This document shows, in pieces, positions 46,054 through 54,777 of a stretch of 54,865 bases of DNA (its first letter is position 1; each line of letters begins with the position of its first letter). A program made the translations under genes and the position numbers. Origin of the DNA: Dietzia alimentaria 72 (GTDB taxonomy: Bacteria; Actinomycetota; Actinomycetes; Mycobacteriales; Mycobacteriaceae); assembly GCF_000226215.1 (NCBI RefSeq), contig NZ_AGFF01000019.1, positions 1 through 54,865 of the forward strand, read 5' to 3'. The notes below the pieces were generated by a model, which did not search any database, had not been told where the DNA came from, and was given only the letters and a program-made list of their open reading frames with translations.

Positions 46054-47283
46054 GTGAACCACTCCATCATCGATCGTCTTTACCACGACGACCGCGTCCA
46101 GCTTTTCGAGGCCGTCGCGGCTGCCGGCCAGAGCCCCTACTTCGCCGCATCGCAGTCCGGCAGCGGCGCCATGACCACCTACGACGGCTCCGAGCGGATC
46201 ATGCTCGGATCCAACAACTACCTCGGCCTGGCCCAGCACCCGGAGGTCATCGAGGCGTCCGTCCGGGCCCTGCGCGACTACGGGACCGCGAGCACGGGCA
46301 GCCGCCTGCTCAATGGCACCATGGACCTGCACGAGGAGTTCGAGGACGAGATCTCCCGCTGGTTCGGCACGGAGCAGAGCCTGAGCTTCTCGACCGGCTA
46401 CCAGACCAATCTCGGGACCCTGGGCACTCTGCTGGGCCCCGACGACGCCGTGGTGGTGGACCAGTTCGCGCACGCGTCGATCCGGGACGGGATCCGCATG
46501 TCCCGCGCGAGCGCCCACGTGTTCTCCCACAACGACCTCGGTTCGCTCGAGAAAGCGTTGACGGCTGCGCGCGGATCGGGCGCGGGCCAGGTCCTCGTCG
46601 TGGTGGATTCGCTGTACTCGATGGAGGGCAGCCTCGCCCCGATCCCGCAGGTCGCCGCGCTGGCCCGCGAGTGTGGAGCGGCCCTGATGGTCGACGAGGC
46701 CCACGCCCTCGGCCTGTACGGGCAGGGGCGACGGGGCTGGGTCGAGGAGTGCGGCAGCTCCGGGGATGTGGACGTGACCATGGCGTCGTTGTCCAAGGCC
46801 ACCGCCTCGATCGGGGGCTTCATCACCGGAAGTCGCGAGCTGATCACGGGACTGCGGGTCAGCGCGCGACCGATGCTGTTCTCCACGGCGGCGGTGCCCT
46901 CTTCCGTGGCCGGTGCGCTGGCCGCGGTCCGCATCATCCGCGGAGAAGAGGGGGCGCGGCGAGTCGACGCGCTCCGACACAATGCCATCACCCTCCGCAC
47001 GGAGCTGACACGACTCGGCCACGACTGCGGCTCGGGTCACAGCGACGGCGCCTGGTCCCCGATCGTGCCGGTGCACGTCGGCAACGACATACTGGCGGTC
47101 GAGGCCTGGAACCGACTGATGGAACGTGGCGTCTACACCGGAACCGCTGTCAGTCCCGCCGTCCCCGCAGCGGGCGCGATCCTTCGGGTCTGCGTGACCT
47201 CCGACCACACCGATGAGCATCTCGCGCACGCAGCCCACGCGATCGACGCGGTGCTCGGGGAACTCGTCGGGGCCCCAGCCTGA
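46054..47283 (+). CDS. Alpha-oxoamine synthase (serine palmitoyltransferase/BioF-like)
   Basis: This 409-residue PLP enzyme would condense an amino acid with an acyl-CoA or acyl-ACP, releasing CO2, to an alpha-aminoketone. Motifs: NNYLGLAQHP (54-63), YGTASTGSRLLNGT (76-89), His140 over PLP, HND (159-161), DEAHALG (214-220), and Schiff-base Lys248 in LSKATASIGGFI. The ASIGGF context resembles serine palmitoyltransferase-like members more than KBL or BioF; no biotin gene is nearby. GTG 46054 has AAGGA upstream. It shares one base (TGATG) with the next gene. Confidence 0.85.
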   Translation: MNHSIIDRLYHDDRVQLFEAVAAAGQSPYFAASQSGSGAMTTYDGSERIMLGSNNYLGLAQHPEVIEASVRALRDYGTASTGSRLLNGTMDLHEEFEDEISRWFGTEQSLSFSTGYQTNLGTLGTLLGPDDAVVVDQFAHASIRDGIRMSRASAHVFSHNDLGSLEKALTAARGSGAGQVLVVVDSLYSMEGSLAPIPQVAALARECGAALMVDEAHALGLYGQGRRGWVEECGSSGDVDVTMASLSKATASIGGFITGSRELITGLRVSARPMLFSTAAVPSSVAGALAAVRIIRGEEGARRVDALRHNAITLRTELTRLGHDCGSGHSDGAWSPIVPVHVGNDILAVEAWNRLMERGVYTGTAVSPAVPAAGAILRVCVTSDHTDEHLAHAAHAIDAVLGELVGAPA

Positions 47284-48200
47284 TGCGGGTCGTACTCACC
47301 GGGGCGTCCGGGGACTTTGGTACCGCGCTCCTGCGCCGGCTTATCACCGAGAGCTGGGTAGACTCGATCGTCGCGGTGTCCCGCTCCCCGCTTCGGGTGT
47401 CCGACCCGCGGATAGAGTCCGTGGCGCTCGACCTGGCCTCGGATCCCGTGGAGCCGGTCATGGCCGGTGCCGACGTGGTGATCCACTGCGCGTTCGTGGT
47501 GGAGGAGCCCCGGGACAAGGCCGCCGCCCGCCGGGTCAACGTGGACGGCTCGGCGCGGGTCCTGCGCGCGGCCGACGCCGCCGGGGTCGGGGTCTGCGTG
47601 ATGACCTCCAGCGTCAACGCCTACGGCCCCCGCGGCGGACCGCAGATCCTGGACGAATCCGCCCCGATCGGCGCCGGCCCGGAGCACTACTACCTGCACC
47701 ACAAGGCGCTGGTGGAGGAGGACATCCGTCGCTGGCGTGCGCAGTCCGACGGTCGGATGGCCGTGACCGTCCTACGTCCGACCTACATCGTGGGCCCCGA
47801 CATGAATAACTCCGGCCTGGAGTCCATGCGCGCCCGGATTGTCGCCTACCCGACGCCGACGCGCTCGTACTACCAGTTCCTCCATCAGGACGATCTGGCC
47901 GACGCGTACGTCCGCGTGATCCGCGAACGGGCGGACGGCGAGTTCAATCTCGGCGCCGAGGACGCGGTCACGGTGGCCGAACTGTGTCGGTGGAATCGCG
48001 CGCTGTGCCTGCCGCTGCCGCTAGGGCTGGCCGGACGCCTGGCAGATCTCGGGTTCCGGCTCCGCCTGCTGCGCTACTCCTCCCACTGGGTGACGCCCGG
48101 TGAGCCCGTCACCACGTCGCGGCGACTGCGTGACGCCACCGGCTGGCGCCCGAGCCGTACCAGCGCGCAGGCAGCTCGCCTCATGCTCAACGGCCGCTGA
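47283..48200 (+). CDS. NAD-dependent epimerase/dehydratase family (atypical SDR)
   Basis: This 305-residue extended SDR has TGASGDFG (6-13), TSSVNAYGP (109-116) and the catalytic Tyr137/Lys141 in YLHHK. VLRPTYIVGP follows. Its ATG overlaps the oxoamine synthase stop by one base. An epimerase-type SDR beside an SPT-like enzyme recalls bacterial CerR, which reduces 3-ketosphinganine, so a ketoreductase acting on the aminoketone is a reasonable inference. A sugar epimerase cannot be excluded. Confidence 0.83.
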   Translation: MRVVLTGASGDFGTALLRRLITESWVDSIVAVSRSPLRVSDPRIESVALDLASDPVEPVMAGADVVIHCAFVVEEPRDKAAARRVNVDGSARVLRAADAAGVGVCVMTSSVNAYGPRGGPQILDESAPIGAGPEHYYLHHKALVEEDIRRWRAQSDGRMAVTVLRPTYIVGPDMNNSGLESMRARIVAYPTPTRSYYQFLHQDDLADAYVRVIRERADGEFNLGAEDAVTVAELCRWNRALCLPLPLGLAGRLADLGFRLRLLRYSSHWVTPGEPVTTSRRLRDATGWRPSRTSAQAARLMLNGR

Positions 48201-48280
48201 CCCCCACTGACGATCACCGTCGCCGCTGGTGTGACCGCCTTAACGCAGTCGCGGTTCGCGCCACAGCTGAAAGGAAACCC

Positions 48281-49390
48281 ATGATCCTGAACACCGAGAA
48301 CGACGTCCTGGACCGCTACGCCCCAGGCTTGCGTGAGCGACTGTCCGCCACGGGTCTGCTCGCGAACGAGGGCCCGGACTCCACGGCGATCGCTGAGTGG
48401 GCCGCCACGGATGCCACCGGGCTGATCGTTCCCGAAGCACTAGGTGGTCGCGGCGCGACAGCTGTAGAGGCGGTTCGATTCCAGACCGCCGTCGGCGCGC
48501 TGGCTCCGTCCCTCGCGGCGGCCACCACCATGCATCACCTGTCGTGCGCCACACTGTTCGAAGCCGCGGAGGACGCCTCGCAGGACGAGCGGGATCTCAT
48601 CCGGTCGCTGGTCGAGCAGCGCACGGTCATGGCGTCCGGATTCTCGGAGGGCAAGCCCGGCGGCTCGGTCTTCCGCCCCACCATGACAGCGTGCCGCGAC
48701 GGCGACGACTACCTGCTCTCCGGTCGCAAGATGCCCTGCAGTCTGGCCCGGTCGATGTCGCTGCTCGTCGCCAGTGCTCTGGTCGACGATTCCGAGCGGG
48801 CCGTGGTCCTGGTGTTCAACGGCAGCGACGGACTGTCCCGTGAGGACTTTTGGAAGGCGCCGGTCCTGGCGGCCGCAGAAAGTGACGCACTCGTGCTGGA
48901 CGACGTGCGGGTGGAAGCCGACATGGTTTTCCTGACCTCGGAGAACGATCCCGACGACGTCCACGAGATGACCGGTTACATCTGGTTCGGGCTGCTCATC
49001 AGCTCCGGGTACCTCGGCGTGGCCGCTCGACTGGTCGAGGCGCTGGCCGCCAGGGACACCGTGGATCCCAAACTCTTCGCGAGCGTGCTCGCCGAGGTGG
49101 AGACCATGCGGACCTCCCTGCTCGCGGTGGCCGCCGCGTTCGACTCGGGGGAGCGCGGCGGCGACCTGTCCGCTCGCCTGGCGCTGGTCCGGTGGTCGAT
49201 GCGTGAGGCGCTGGTCCGCGTGCAATCCGGGGTCCGCGAGGGCGTCGGCGGGTTCGCGTACATGCAGGACCCTGAGCTGGCGTACGCCTTCGAGGCCATC
49301 CAGGTGTTCGGCTACCACCCGCCTTCGCGGCGCGACACCGCCGAGAAGCTCCTCGGCTGGGCGCGGGACGAGGATTTCCGCTACGTCTGA
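48281..49390 (+). CDS. Acyl-CoA dehydrogenase family flavoprotein
   Basis: This 369-residue protein has the acyl-CoA dehydrogenase fold: IVPEALGGRGATAVEAVRFQ, FSEGKPGGSVFRPTMTACRDGDDYLLSGRKMPCS in the FAD/substrate region, and a C-terminal helical domain with FGYHPPSRRD. The segment SGRKMPCSLARSMSLLVAS differs from fatty-acid oxidation enzymes and leans toward specialised dehydrogenases or flavin monooxygenases. AAAGGAAA precedes the ATG. It lies 80 bp after the SDR gene and is probably the third step of the same pathway; substrate unknown. Confidence 0.82.
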   Translation: MILNTENDVLDRYAPGLRERLSATGLLANEGPDSTAIAEWAATDATGLIVPEALGGRGATAVEAVRFQTAVGALAPSLAAATTMHHLSCATLFEAAEDASQDERDLIRSLVEQRTVMASGFSEGKPGGSVFRPTMTACRDGDDYLLSGRKMPCSLARSMSLLVASALVDDSERAVVLVFNGSDGLSREDFWKAPVLAAAESDALVLDDVRVEADMVFLTSENDPDDVHEMTGYIWFGLLISSGYLGVAARLVEALAARDTVDPKLFASVLAEVETMRTSLLAVAAAFDSGERGGDLSARLALVRWSMREALVRVQSGVREGVGGFAYMQDPELAYAFEAIQVFGYHPPSRRDTAEKLLGWARDEDFRYV

Positions 49391-49489
49391 TCCGCCCACG
49401 CCCGTCCCGCCCCCGGCATCTGCACCCGCGCCTGTCCTCGCGCGGACATCTGCGGCCGCGCCTGTCCGCCGGCGACACATCCGCGGCTG

Positions 49490-49535
49490 GGGATGCACTC
49501 GCGCCGCCGCCGCGGTGCGCGCGCGAGTGCATCCC
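49490..49535. repeat. Intergenic palindromic repeat, family A copy 5
   Basis: GGGATGCACTCGCGC (49490-49504) pairs perfectly with GCGCGAGTGCATCCC (49521-49535) around a 16-nt loop. Compared with other copies, GAACTC/GAGTTC has become GCACTC/GAGTGC in both arms. A degenerate family B segment precedes it at about 49417-49450. No gene lies in 49391-49601. Confidence 0.8.
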
Positions 49536-49587
49536 GGGTCGCGGATGTGGTGAGGTCGCAATCGCTGGACCGGGCCCCGCGCTCGGG

Positions 49588-49593
49588 TAGCGT
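49588..49593 (+). promoter_or_regulatory. Possible -10 element for hadA
   Basis: TAGCGT is followed by 8 nt and GTG 49602, close to leaderless spacing. Confidence 0.4.
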
Positions 49594-49601
49594 CTGCGGG
49601 C

Positions 49602-50000
49602 GTGAGCACAGATAACGCTGATGACCTCGTCGTCGTCGTCGGGGATCCCGTCACGGTCACCGACGCGGTGGTGGCACGGTTCGCCGAGGCCGTGGGCGCG
49701 CCCGCCGATCAGATCCCGGTGACCCTGGCTGCGGCCCTGACGGCACCGGTCCAACGTTCGGTCATGGAGCACCCAGAGCTGCGCATCGACCTCGCGCGCA
49801 CCCTCCACACCGCCCAGGCCAGCGAGCACCACCGGCCCCTGCGCGTGGGCGACGTCCTCACCGCCACCGCCACCGTCACCCGCGTCCGGTCCACGCGCGG
49901 CGGCCGCACCATCGCCTTCGAGACAGTACTGCGCGATGCGTCCGGCGACACTGTGCAGTCCCTGACCAGTGCGCTGCTCACCGCGGAGGTGGAGGAATGA
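49602..50000 (+). CDS. hadA: (3R)-hydroxyacyl-ACP dehydratase, substrate-binding subunit
   Basis: HadA forms a heterodimer with HadB in the FAS-II cycle that elongates meromycolates. The 132-residue protein is a single hot-dog domain (MaoC N-terminal type) with RFAEAVGAPADQIPVTLAAAL, RTLHTAQASEHHRPLRVGDVLTATATV and IAFETVLRDASGDTVQSLTSALL. It lacks the catalytic Asp-His motif, as expected for HadA. The GTG start follows a TAGCGT. Its end overlaps hadB by 4 nt. Position before tRNA-Trp and secE matches Mycobacterium. Confidence 0.88.
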   Translation: MSTDNADDLVVVVGDPVTVTDAVVARFAEAVGAPADQIPVTLAAALTAPVQRSVMEHPELRIDLARTLHTAQASEHHRPLRVGDVLTATATVTRVRSTRGGRTIAFETVLRDASGDTVQSLTSALLTAEVEE

Positions 50001-50446
50001 CGACAACAACAGGGCCGACGCCCGCCCCCGGAGACACGCTGCCGTCCCGCCGGTTGCTCATCACGCGCGAGGACCTTGGCCGCTATGCCGAGGCGTCCGG
50101 CGATCACAACCCCATTCACCTCAGCGACGACGCCGCGCAGGCGCTCGGTCTGCCCGGTGTGGTGGCGCACGGAATGCTCACCTCGGCGCTGGCGATCGGC
50201 GTCGTGGCCGAGTGGGCCGGGGGAGCGGACACGGTGGTGGGCACCGACATCCGGTTCGCGGGACCCGTGGTGGTCCCCGCCGACGCACCCGCGCGACTCG
50301 AGGTGAGCGGCACGGTCAAGAAGGTGTCCGGGGACGGCTCGCGCGCGGATGTAGCGCTGACGGTGTTCTGCGACGGGGCCAAGGTGTTCGGCAAGGCGAT
50401 CATCACCGTGGTGCTGGCGTCTGATCGGCCGGGCGACCATGCGTGA
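49997..50446 (+). CDS. hadB: (3R)-hydroxyacyl-ACP dehydratase, catalytic subunit
   Basis: HadB is the catalytic hot-dog subunit. The 149-residue protein has the hydratase-2 motif YAEASGDHNPIHLSD with catalytic Asp36 and His41, then LGLPGVVAHGMLTSALAIG, typical of MaoC/HadB. It dehydrates beta-hydroxyacyl-ACP in mycolate elongation. It overlaps hadA by 4 nt. No hadC follows: the next feature is tRNA-Trp 154 bp downstream. Confidence 0.92.
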   Translation: MTTTTGPTPAPGDTLPSRRLLITREDLGRYAEASGDHNPIHLSDDAAQALGLPGVVAHGMLTSALAIGVVAEWAGGADTVVGTDIRFAGPVVVPADAPARLEVSGTVKKVSGDGSRADVALTVFCDGAKVFGKAIITVVLASDRPGDHA

Positions 50447-50600
50447 TTTCGACCGACCGGTGGCGCTGTCGTACACTGGGACGCCCGACCGGACGAGGTC
50501 GCGGCCCGCGCTGCCACCGGCAGTCGTCGACACTGTAGAGTCGAGGCGTTCGTGCGGTCCGCGGTTGTGAGACGGTACGGGTGGCCGGGTGACCGGCCGA

Positions 50601-50673
<73 letters not shown>

Positions 50674-50709
50674 CACTTTCCGCAATCCAGACGACCCGGA
50701 GGTAACCGC

Positions 50710-51048
50710 GTGAGCCAGGATCGCGACGACGACGTCGACACCAGCGGCGCCCGCGATTCCGACGCCGCCGCAGTACCCACCGGTAAGGCGGGTCGAAGCG
50801 ACACCGCCATCGCAGGACGCGTGCGGACGGACGCGGACAAGCCGGAGGACACGCGGACAGCCCGCGCCAATCCGTTCGAGTACCTCAAGCAGGTCGTTGA
50901 GGAGTTGCGCAAGGTCATCTGGCCCACGCGCAACCAGATGATCACGTACACCATCGTGGTGTTCCTGTTCCTCATCTTCATGACAGCGCTGGTCTCCGGC
51001 GTCGACTTCGGAGCGGGCAAGCTCGTCGAGGTCGTCTTCGACCGTTGA
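50710..51048 (+). CDS. secE: Preprotein translocase subunit SecE
   Basis: SecE is the small essential partner of SecY in the membrane. The 112-residue protein has a polar N-terminal extension of about 55 residues, the conserved amphipathic EYLKQVVEELRKVIWPTRNQM, and one helix (ITYTIVVFLFLIFMTALVSGV). GTG 50710 has GGAGG 7 nt upstream. It precedes nusG by 61 bp as in nearly all bacteria. Confidence 0.95.
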   Translation: MSQDRDDDVDTSGARDSDAAAVPTGKAGRSDTAIAGRVRTDADKPEDTRTARANPFEYLKQVVEELRKVIWPTRNQMITYTIVVFLFLIFMTALVSGVDFGAGKLVEVVFDR

Positions 51049-51109
51049 CCCGCCGTTGTAGGTCCGGGGCGATATCCGGACCGACGAACATTCGAGAGGA
51101 CCGCATTTC

Positions 51110-51973
51110 GTGAGCGACATCGACCAGAGCCCCGAGGCCGAGGGCGTCGAGCAGGCCCCCGCGGCTGCCGAGCAGGCCGAGACCGAGGCCGACGCGGTGC
51201 TCGGTGACACGGCGGCGGATCCCACCGACGCGCCGGTCCCCCCCACCGAGGCAGAAGTTGCCGACGCCGTCGCCTCCGTCCAGGACACCTCCGAAGAGGT
51301 CACCGACGAGGCCGATGCCTCCGTCGAGGCGGACACCGAGGACGCCGCACCGGCAATCAATCCGATCATCGCGTTCAAGCGCCAGCTGCGCAAACTGCCC
51401 GGCGACTGGTTTGTCATCCACTCGTACGCCGGTTACGAGAACAAGGTGAAAGCCAACCTCGAGACCCGCGCCGTGACCCTCGGTGCCGAGGACAAGATCT
51501 TTCAGGTCGAGGTCCCGATCGAGGAGTACACCGAGGTCAAGAACGGCCAGAAGAAGGTCGCCAACCGCAAGGTCCTGCCCGGTTACGTGCTGGTCCGCAT
51601 GGAGCTCGACGACGAGTCGTGGGGCGTTGTGCGCAACACCCCCGGCGTCACCGGGTTCGTCAGCGCGACCGGCGGCGCCGCAGGTGCCCCCACCCCGCTC
51701 TCGCTGAGTGACGTGGCCAAGTTCCTCGCCCCCAAGCCCGAGAAGAAGGCCCCCGGGTCCAGCGACGGCGAGGGTGGTCTGGTCCCGCCTGCAGTCGAGG
51801 TCGAGTTCAAGGTCGGCGAGTCCGTCACCGTGATGGACGGACCGTTCGCCACCCTGCCTGCCAGCATCTCCGAGGTTGATCCGGCCGCGCAGAAGCTCAA
51901 GGTGCTCGTTTCCATCTTCGGCCGCGAGACCCCTGTCGAACTGGGTTTCACGCAGGTCGAGAAGATCGACTGA
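51110..51973 (+). CDS. nusG: Transcription termination/antitermination factor NusG
   Basis: NusG binds RNA polymerase and couples it to Rho or ribosomes. The 287-residue protein has an acidic Ala/Glu/Asp-rich N-terminal extension of about 85 residues, common in actinobacteria. The NGN domain follows ([42 protein letters not shown]), then a KOW domain ([25 protein letters not shown]). GAGAGGA lies upstream of GTG 51110. A terminator follows. Confidence 0.96.
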   Translation: MSDIDQSPEAEGVEQAPAAAEQAETEADAVLGDTAADPTDAPVPPTEAEVADAVASVQDTSEEVTDEADASVEADTEDAAPAINPIIAFKRQLRKLPGDWFVIHSYAGYENKVKANLETRAVTLGAEDKIFQVEVPIEEYTEVKNGQKKVANRKVLPGYVLVRMELDDESWGVVRNTPGVTGFVSATGGAAGAPTPLSLSDVAKFLAPKPEKKAPGSSDGEGGLVPPAVEVEFKVGESVTVMDGPFATLPASISEVDPAAQKLKVLVSIFGRETPVELGFTQVEKID

Positions 51974-51990
51974 CGCCCACTCGTCTCTCG

Positions 51991-52027
51991 CGAACCCGCC
52001 CTGCGCTTCCCGCGCGGGGCGGGTTCG
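51991..52027 (+). terminator. Terminator after nusG
   Basis: CGAACCCGCCC and GGGCGGGTTCG pair perfectly over 11 bp, followed by TCGTTT. It separates secE-nusG from rplK-rplA. Confidence 0.85.
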
Positions 52028-52072
52028 TCGTTTCCCGGGGAAGCCCGACCAGTCGTCAGAGACCCCATCGGA

Positions 52073-52102
52073 TTGGGTCTGGGCCGACATTGGACGTAGA
52101 CT
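52073..52102 (+). promoter_or_regulatory. Probable rplKA promoter
   Basis: TTGGGT (52073-52078), 18-nt spacer and TAGACT (52097-52102) resemble a sigma-70-type promoter. The leader of about 120 nt before ATG 52231 contains no gene and could carry an L1 autoregulation site, which I could not identify. Confidence 0.45.
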
Positions 52103-52230
52103 CTCTCAGGTTGCGCCTGTATCTCCACTTGCCTGCCTGATGGCCGCGCGGTGGGGGACGACGCACACGACAGTCGGTCCCCTGCGTGTACAGCGCGGCG
52201 CCGAGATCCAGTCGAAGAATCAGGAAGACG

Positions 52231-52665
52231 ATGCCTCCGAAGAAGAAGAAGGTCTCAGGGCTCATCAAGCTCCAGATCAATGCCGGTGCCGCCAATCCGG
52301 CTCCGCCGGTCGGTCCGGCTCTGGGTGCCCATGGTGTCAACATCATGGAGTTCTGCAAGGCCTACAACGCAGCCACCGAGAACCAGCGCGGAAACGTCGT
52401 GCCGGTCGAGATCACGGTCTACGAGGACCGGTCTTTCGACTTCAAGCTCAAGACGCCGCCGGCCGCCAAGCTCCTCCTCAAGGCCGCCGGCCTGCAGAAG
52501 GGCTCCGGCACCCCGCACTCCGCCAAGGTCGGCAAGGTCTCCATGGACCAAGTCCGTGAGATCGCGCAGACCAAGATGGAGGACCTCAACGCCACCGACG
52601 TTGAGTCCGCCGCCAAGATCGTGGCCGGCACCGCCCGCTCCATGGGCATCACCGTCGACGGCTGA
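52231..52665 (+). CDS. rplK: 50S ribosomal protein L11
   Basis: L11 forms the GTPase-associated stalk base with 23S rRNA. The 144-residue protein begins [19 protein letters not shown] and contains [23 protein letters not shown] and the C-terminal RNA-binding domain through [13 protein letters not shown] 52231 is chosen with AGGAAG upstream. It precedes rplA by 96 bp. Confidence 0.97.
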   Translation: MPPKKKKVSGLIKLQINAGAANPAPPVGPALGAHGVNIMEFCKAYNAATENQRGNVVPVEITVYEDRSFDFKLKTPPAAKLLLKAAGLQKGSGTPHSAKVGKVSMDQVREIAQTKMEDLNATDVESAAKIVAGTARSMGITVDG

Positions 52666-52761
52666 CGTTCGCCACCTCGACAAGCAACTGTGGGAGGGCA
52701 GCTCATGCCCGAACCACACCCGAACCGCCGCCCACTATGACGCGGCAGGAATGGAATTGAC

Positions 52762-53484
52762 ATGAGCAAGAACAGCAAGGCCTTCAAGGCCGCAGCTGAC
52801 AAGGTCGATCGCACCAAGCTGTACTCGCCTCTGGACGCCCTGGCCCTAGCCAAGGAGACGTCCTCGACGAAGATGGATGCCACCGTCGAGGTCGCCATGC
52901 GACTTGGCGTCGACTCCCGCAAGGCGGACCAGATGGTCCGTGGCACCGTGAACCTTCCGAACGGTACCGGTAAGACCGCGCGCGTCGTCGTCTTCGCCGC
53001 GGGCGAGAAGGCCACCGAGGCCGAGGCCGCCGGCGCCGACGCCGTGGGCTCAGAGGAGCTCATCGAGAAGATCCAGGGCGGCTGGCTCGACTTCGACGCC
53101 GCGATCGCCACCCCGGACCAGATGGCCAAGGTCGGCCGCGTCGCTCGTGTCCTCGGACCGCGTGGCCTGATGCCCAACCCCAAGACGGGCACCGTCACCA
53201 TGGACGTGACCAAGGCCGTGGCCGACATCAAGGGCGGCAAGGTTACCTTCCGTACGGACAAGGCCAACAACCTCCACTTCATCGTGGGCAAGGCGTCGTT
53301 CACCACTGAGCAGCTCACGGAGAACTACCAGGCCGCGATGGACGAGATCATGCGTCTGAAGCCGTCCTCATCCAAGGGCCGCTACCTGCAGAAGATCACG
53401 ATCTCCACCACGACCGGCCCCGGTATCCCGGTCGACAACTCGGCGATCTCCAAGCTCCTCGAGGGTGGCGCCGACTCCGAGTGA
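52762..53484 (+). CDS. rplA: 50S ribosomal protein L1
   Basis: L1 forms the mobile E-site stalk and often represses its own mRNA. The 240-residue protein has [74 protein letters not shown] and [16 protein letters not shown]-type C-terminal sequence. It is followed by a strong terminator, so rplJL are not in this transcription unit within the window. Confidence 0.97.
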   Translation: MSKNSKAFKAAADKVDRTKLYSPLDALALAKETSSTKMDATVEVAMRLGVDSRKADQMVRGTVNLPNGTGKTARVVVFAAGEKATEAEAAGADAVGSEELIEKIQGGWLDFDAAIATPDQMAKVGRVARVLGPRGLMPNPKTGTVTMDVTKAVADIKGGKVTFRTDKANNLHFIVGKASFTTEQLTENYQAAMDEIMRLKPSSSKGRYLQKITISTTTGPGIPVDNSAISKLLEGGADSE

Positions 53485-53504
53485 GTCGAACCCGCTGCGG
53501 CGGT

Positions 53505-53536
53505 GGCCCCGCGTCCGGAATTCCGGATGCGGGGCC
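53505..53536 (+). terminator. Terminator after rplA
   Basis: GGCCCCGCGTCCGGAA pairs with TTCCGGATGCGGGGCC with one G-T mispair, followed by TTCCCGTATTTC. After it, 53553-53607 holds GGCACGCCCG tandem repeats and no gene. Confidence 0.85.
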
Positions 53537-53616
53537 TTCCCGTATTTCAGGCCCCGTGCCCCGCCCGGCCCGGCACGCCCGGCACGCCCGCCCGGCACGC
53601 CCGCCCCTCTCTTCGC

Positions 53617-53690
53617 AGCCGCGCCGCCGAGAGTCAACCGGCCCCGATATATCGCGTCACGATAAATCGGGGCGGCGCGGCTGTCTCTCG
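53617..53690. repeat. Family C repeat with nested hairpin
   Basis: AGCCGCGCC (53617-53625) pairs with GGCGCGGCT (53674-53682), and CCCCGAT (53642-53648) with ATCGGGG (53666-53672). It lies just past the end of the minus-strand gene and can act as its terminator. The 17-mer CCCCGATATATCGCGTC (53642-53658) recurs at 54778-54794. Confidence 0.7.
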
Positions 53691-53692
53691 GG

Positions 53693-54640
53693 TCACCGCA
53701 TGCCCGCTCGGGTGAGCCCGTCCCGCAGGAGCGCGCGCAGGCGGGCGGGTGCGTGCAGGTCCGCCCAGACCCAGCGCACCACAACGATGCCGAGGGCCCT
53801 GAGGTCATCTTCGCGCCTCTTCTCACGCCATGCGACCTGGCCGGGATCCTCGCCTTTGAGCAGGCGACCGGTGTACTTTGAGTAGCCGTCGAACTCGCCG
53901 ACCAATCGGCCTTGCCAGTCAAAATCTGTGCGGGCCACGAATTTGCCGCTAGTGTCACGAAACTCGTGCTGCAGTCGGGGTGCCGGAATCTCCGCCCAGT
54001 TCGAGATCAGGCAACGAGAGATCGATTCGCCGGGACTGCCACTCAGGCCGTCGGCGAAGCCAGCCACGGCGCGGGCCATTCCGACGCCCGCCCTCCCGCG
54101 GTGGCGCTCGACCTCGTCGGCCAGCTCGGTCAGGGTCGTGAGGCCGGTGCGCAGTGCGGCGTCTGCAGCGCACACGCCCGCGGTAAAGCCACAGGTGCGG
54201 GAGATGTCCACGACGGTGCGCGGGACGGTCGTCGCACGTATCCCGTGCACTACGACTGACGCAGGTGGATGTGGTGAGGTGTGTTGGATCAGGCCCGGAG
54301 TGCTCTTTCCACCGTCAGGCCTGGATCGGGTGAGATGCACCTGGCTAGACTTCGCGTCGCCGACTAGCGGGAGTCCGTGTAGAAGAGCCGCTGAGGCGTG
54401 GCTGGCGATGGTGGTCTCGGGCCGCTGCTCCAACGAGACGCCAATCCGTCTAATCATCGTGGCCGTTTGCGGCTCTTCTGCCGCGGGGGTTCGGCAGTAC
54501 CACCCGTGTCGGAGTTTGATCAGCTGCCCCGACTCGACCCCTTTCGCGAGGATGCGCGATGAGATCCCGATTCGAAGTGCCGCAAAGGAGGAGAAGGGTT
54601 CGCCGATGCCGTAGGGGAGCGGATGCATGCCACGAACCAT
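53693..54640 (-). CDS. AbiEi-antitoxin-like / DUF559-type protein, second copy
   Basis: This protein of about 315 residues has the same architecture as the one at 371-1327. It has an AbiEi-like start (SSRILAKGVESGQLIKLRHGWYC), IASHASAALLHGLP, VPRTVVDISRTCGFTAGVCAADAALR, and C-terminal VARTDFDWQGRLVGEFDGYSKYTG with EKRREDDLRALGIVVVRWVW, resembling an endonuclease-like fold. ATG 54640 or 54625 fits the homologue; the frame stays open upstream to 54760. No toxin gene accompanies it. It is bracketed by family C repeats. Function unknown. Confidence 0.72.
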   Translation of the reverse strand: MVRGMHPLPYGIGEPFSSFAALRIGISSRILAKGVESGQLIKLRHGWYCRTPAAEEPQTATMIRRIGVSLEQRPETTIASHASAALLHGLPLVGDAKSSQVHLTRSRPDGGKSTPGLIQHTSPHPPASVVVHGIRATTVPRTVVDISRTCGFTAGVCAADAALRTGLTTLTELADEVERHRGRAGVGMARAVAGFADGLSGSPGESISRCLISNWAEIPAPRLQHEFRDTSGKFVARTDFDWQGRLVGEFDGYSKYTGRLLKGEDPGQVAWREKRREDDLRALGIVVVRWVWADLHAPARLRALLRDGLTRAGMR

Positions 54641-54691
54641 GGCAGTGGAACTGCCGCCGAAGTTCCCGAATCTGTGGTTGCAGCCCACACT

Positions 54692-54720
54692 CTGTGGAAG
54701 GCGACGAGCTTGTGGATATT
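54692..54720 (-). promoter_or_regulatory. Conserved upstream element, second copy
   Basis: Read on the minus strand this 29-nt block contains TATCCACA and ends CCACAG. It aligns without gaps to 279-307 upstream of the first copy, and lies 52 nt before ATG 54640. Confidence 0.5.
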
Positions 54721-54777
54721 CAGTTCGCCGAGGTAGCCGCCCCGAGATGGACAGCCGCACCTTCCGGAATCAGCCGA

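Noticed and set aside
45970-47238. 422-residue minus-strand open frame opposite the oxoamine synthase
   Set aside because: It is the high-GC shadow of a gene with clear PLP motifs and has no recognisable domain.
46054-47283. Calling the oxoamine synthase BioF
   Set aside because: No bioA, bioB or bioD nearby, and its neighbours are a reductase and an acyl-CoA dehydrogenase; the Lys motif context fits SPT-like members better.
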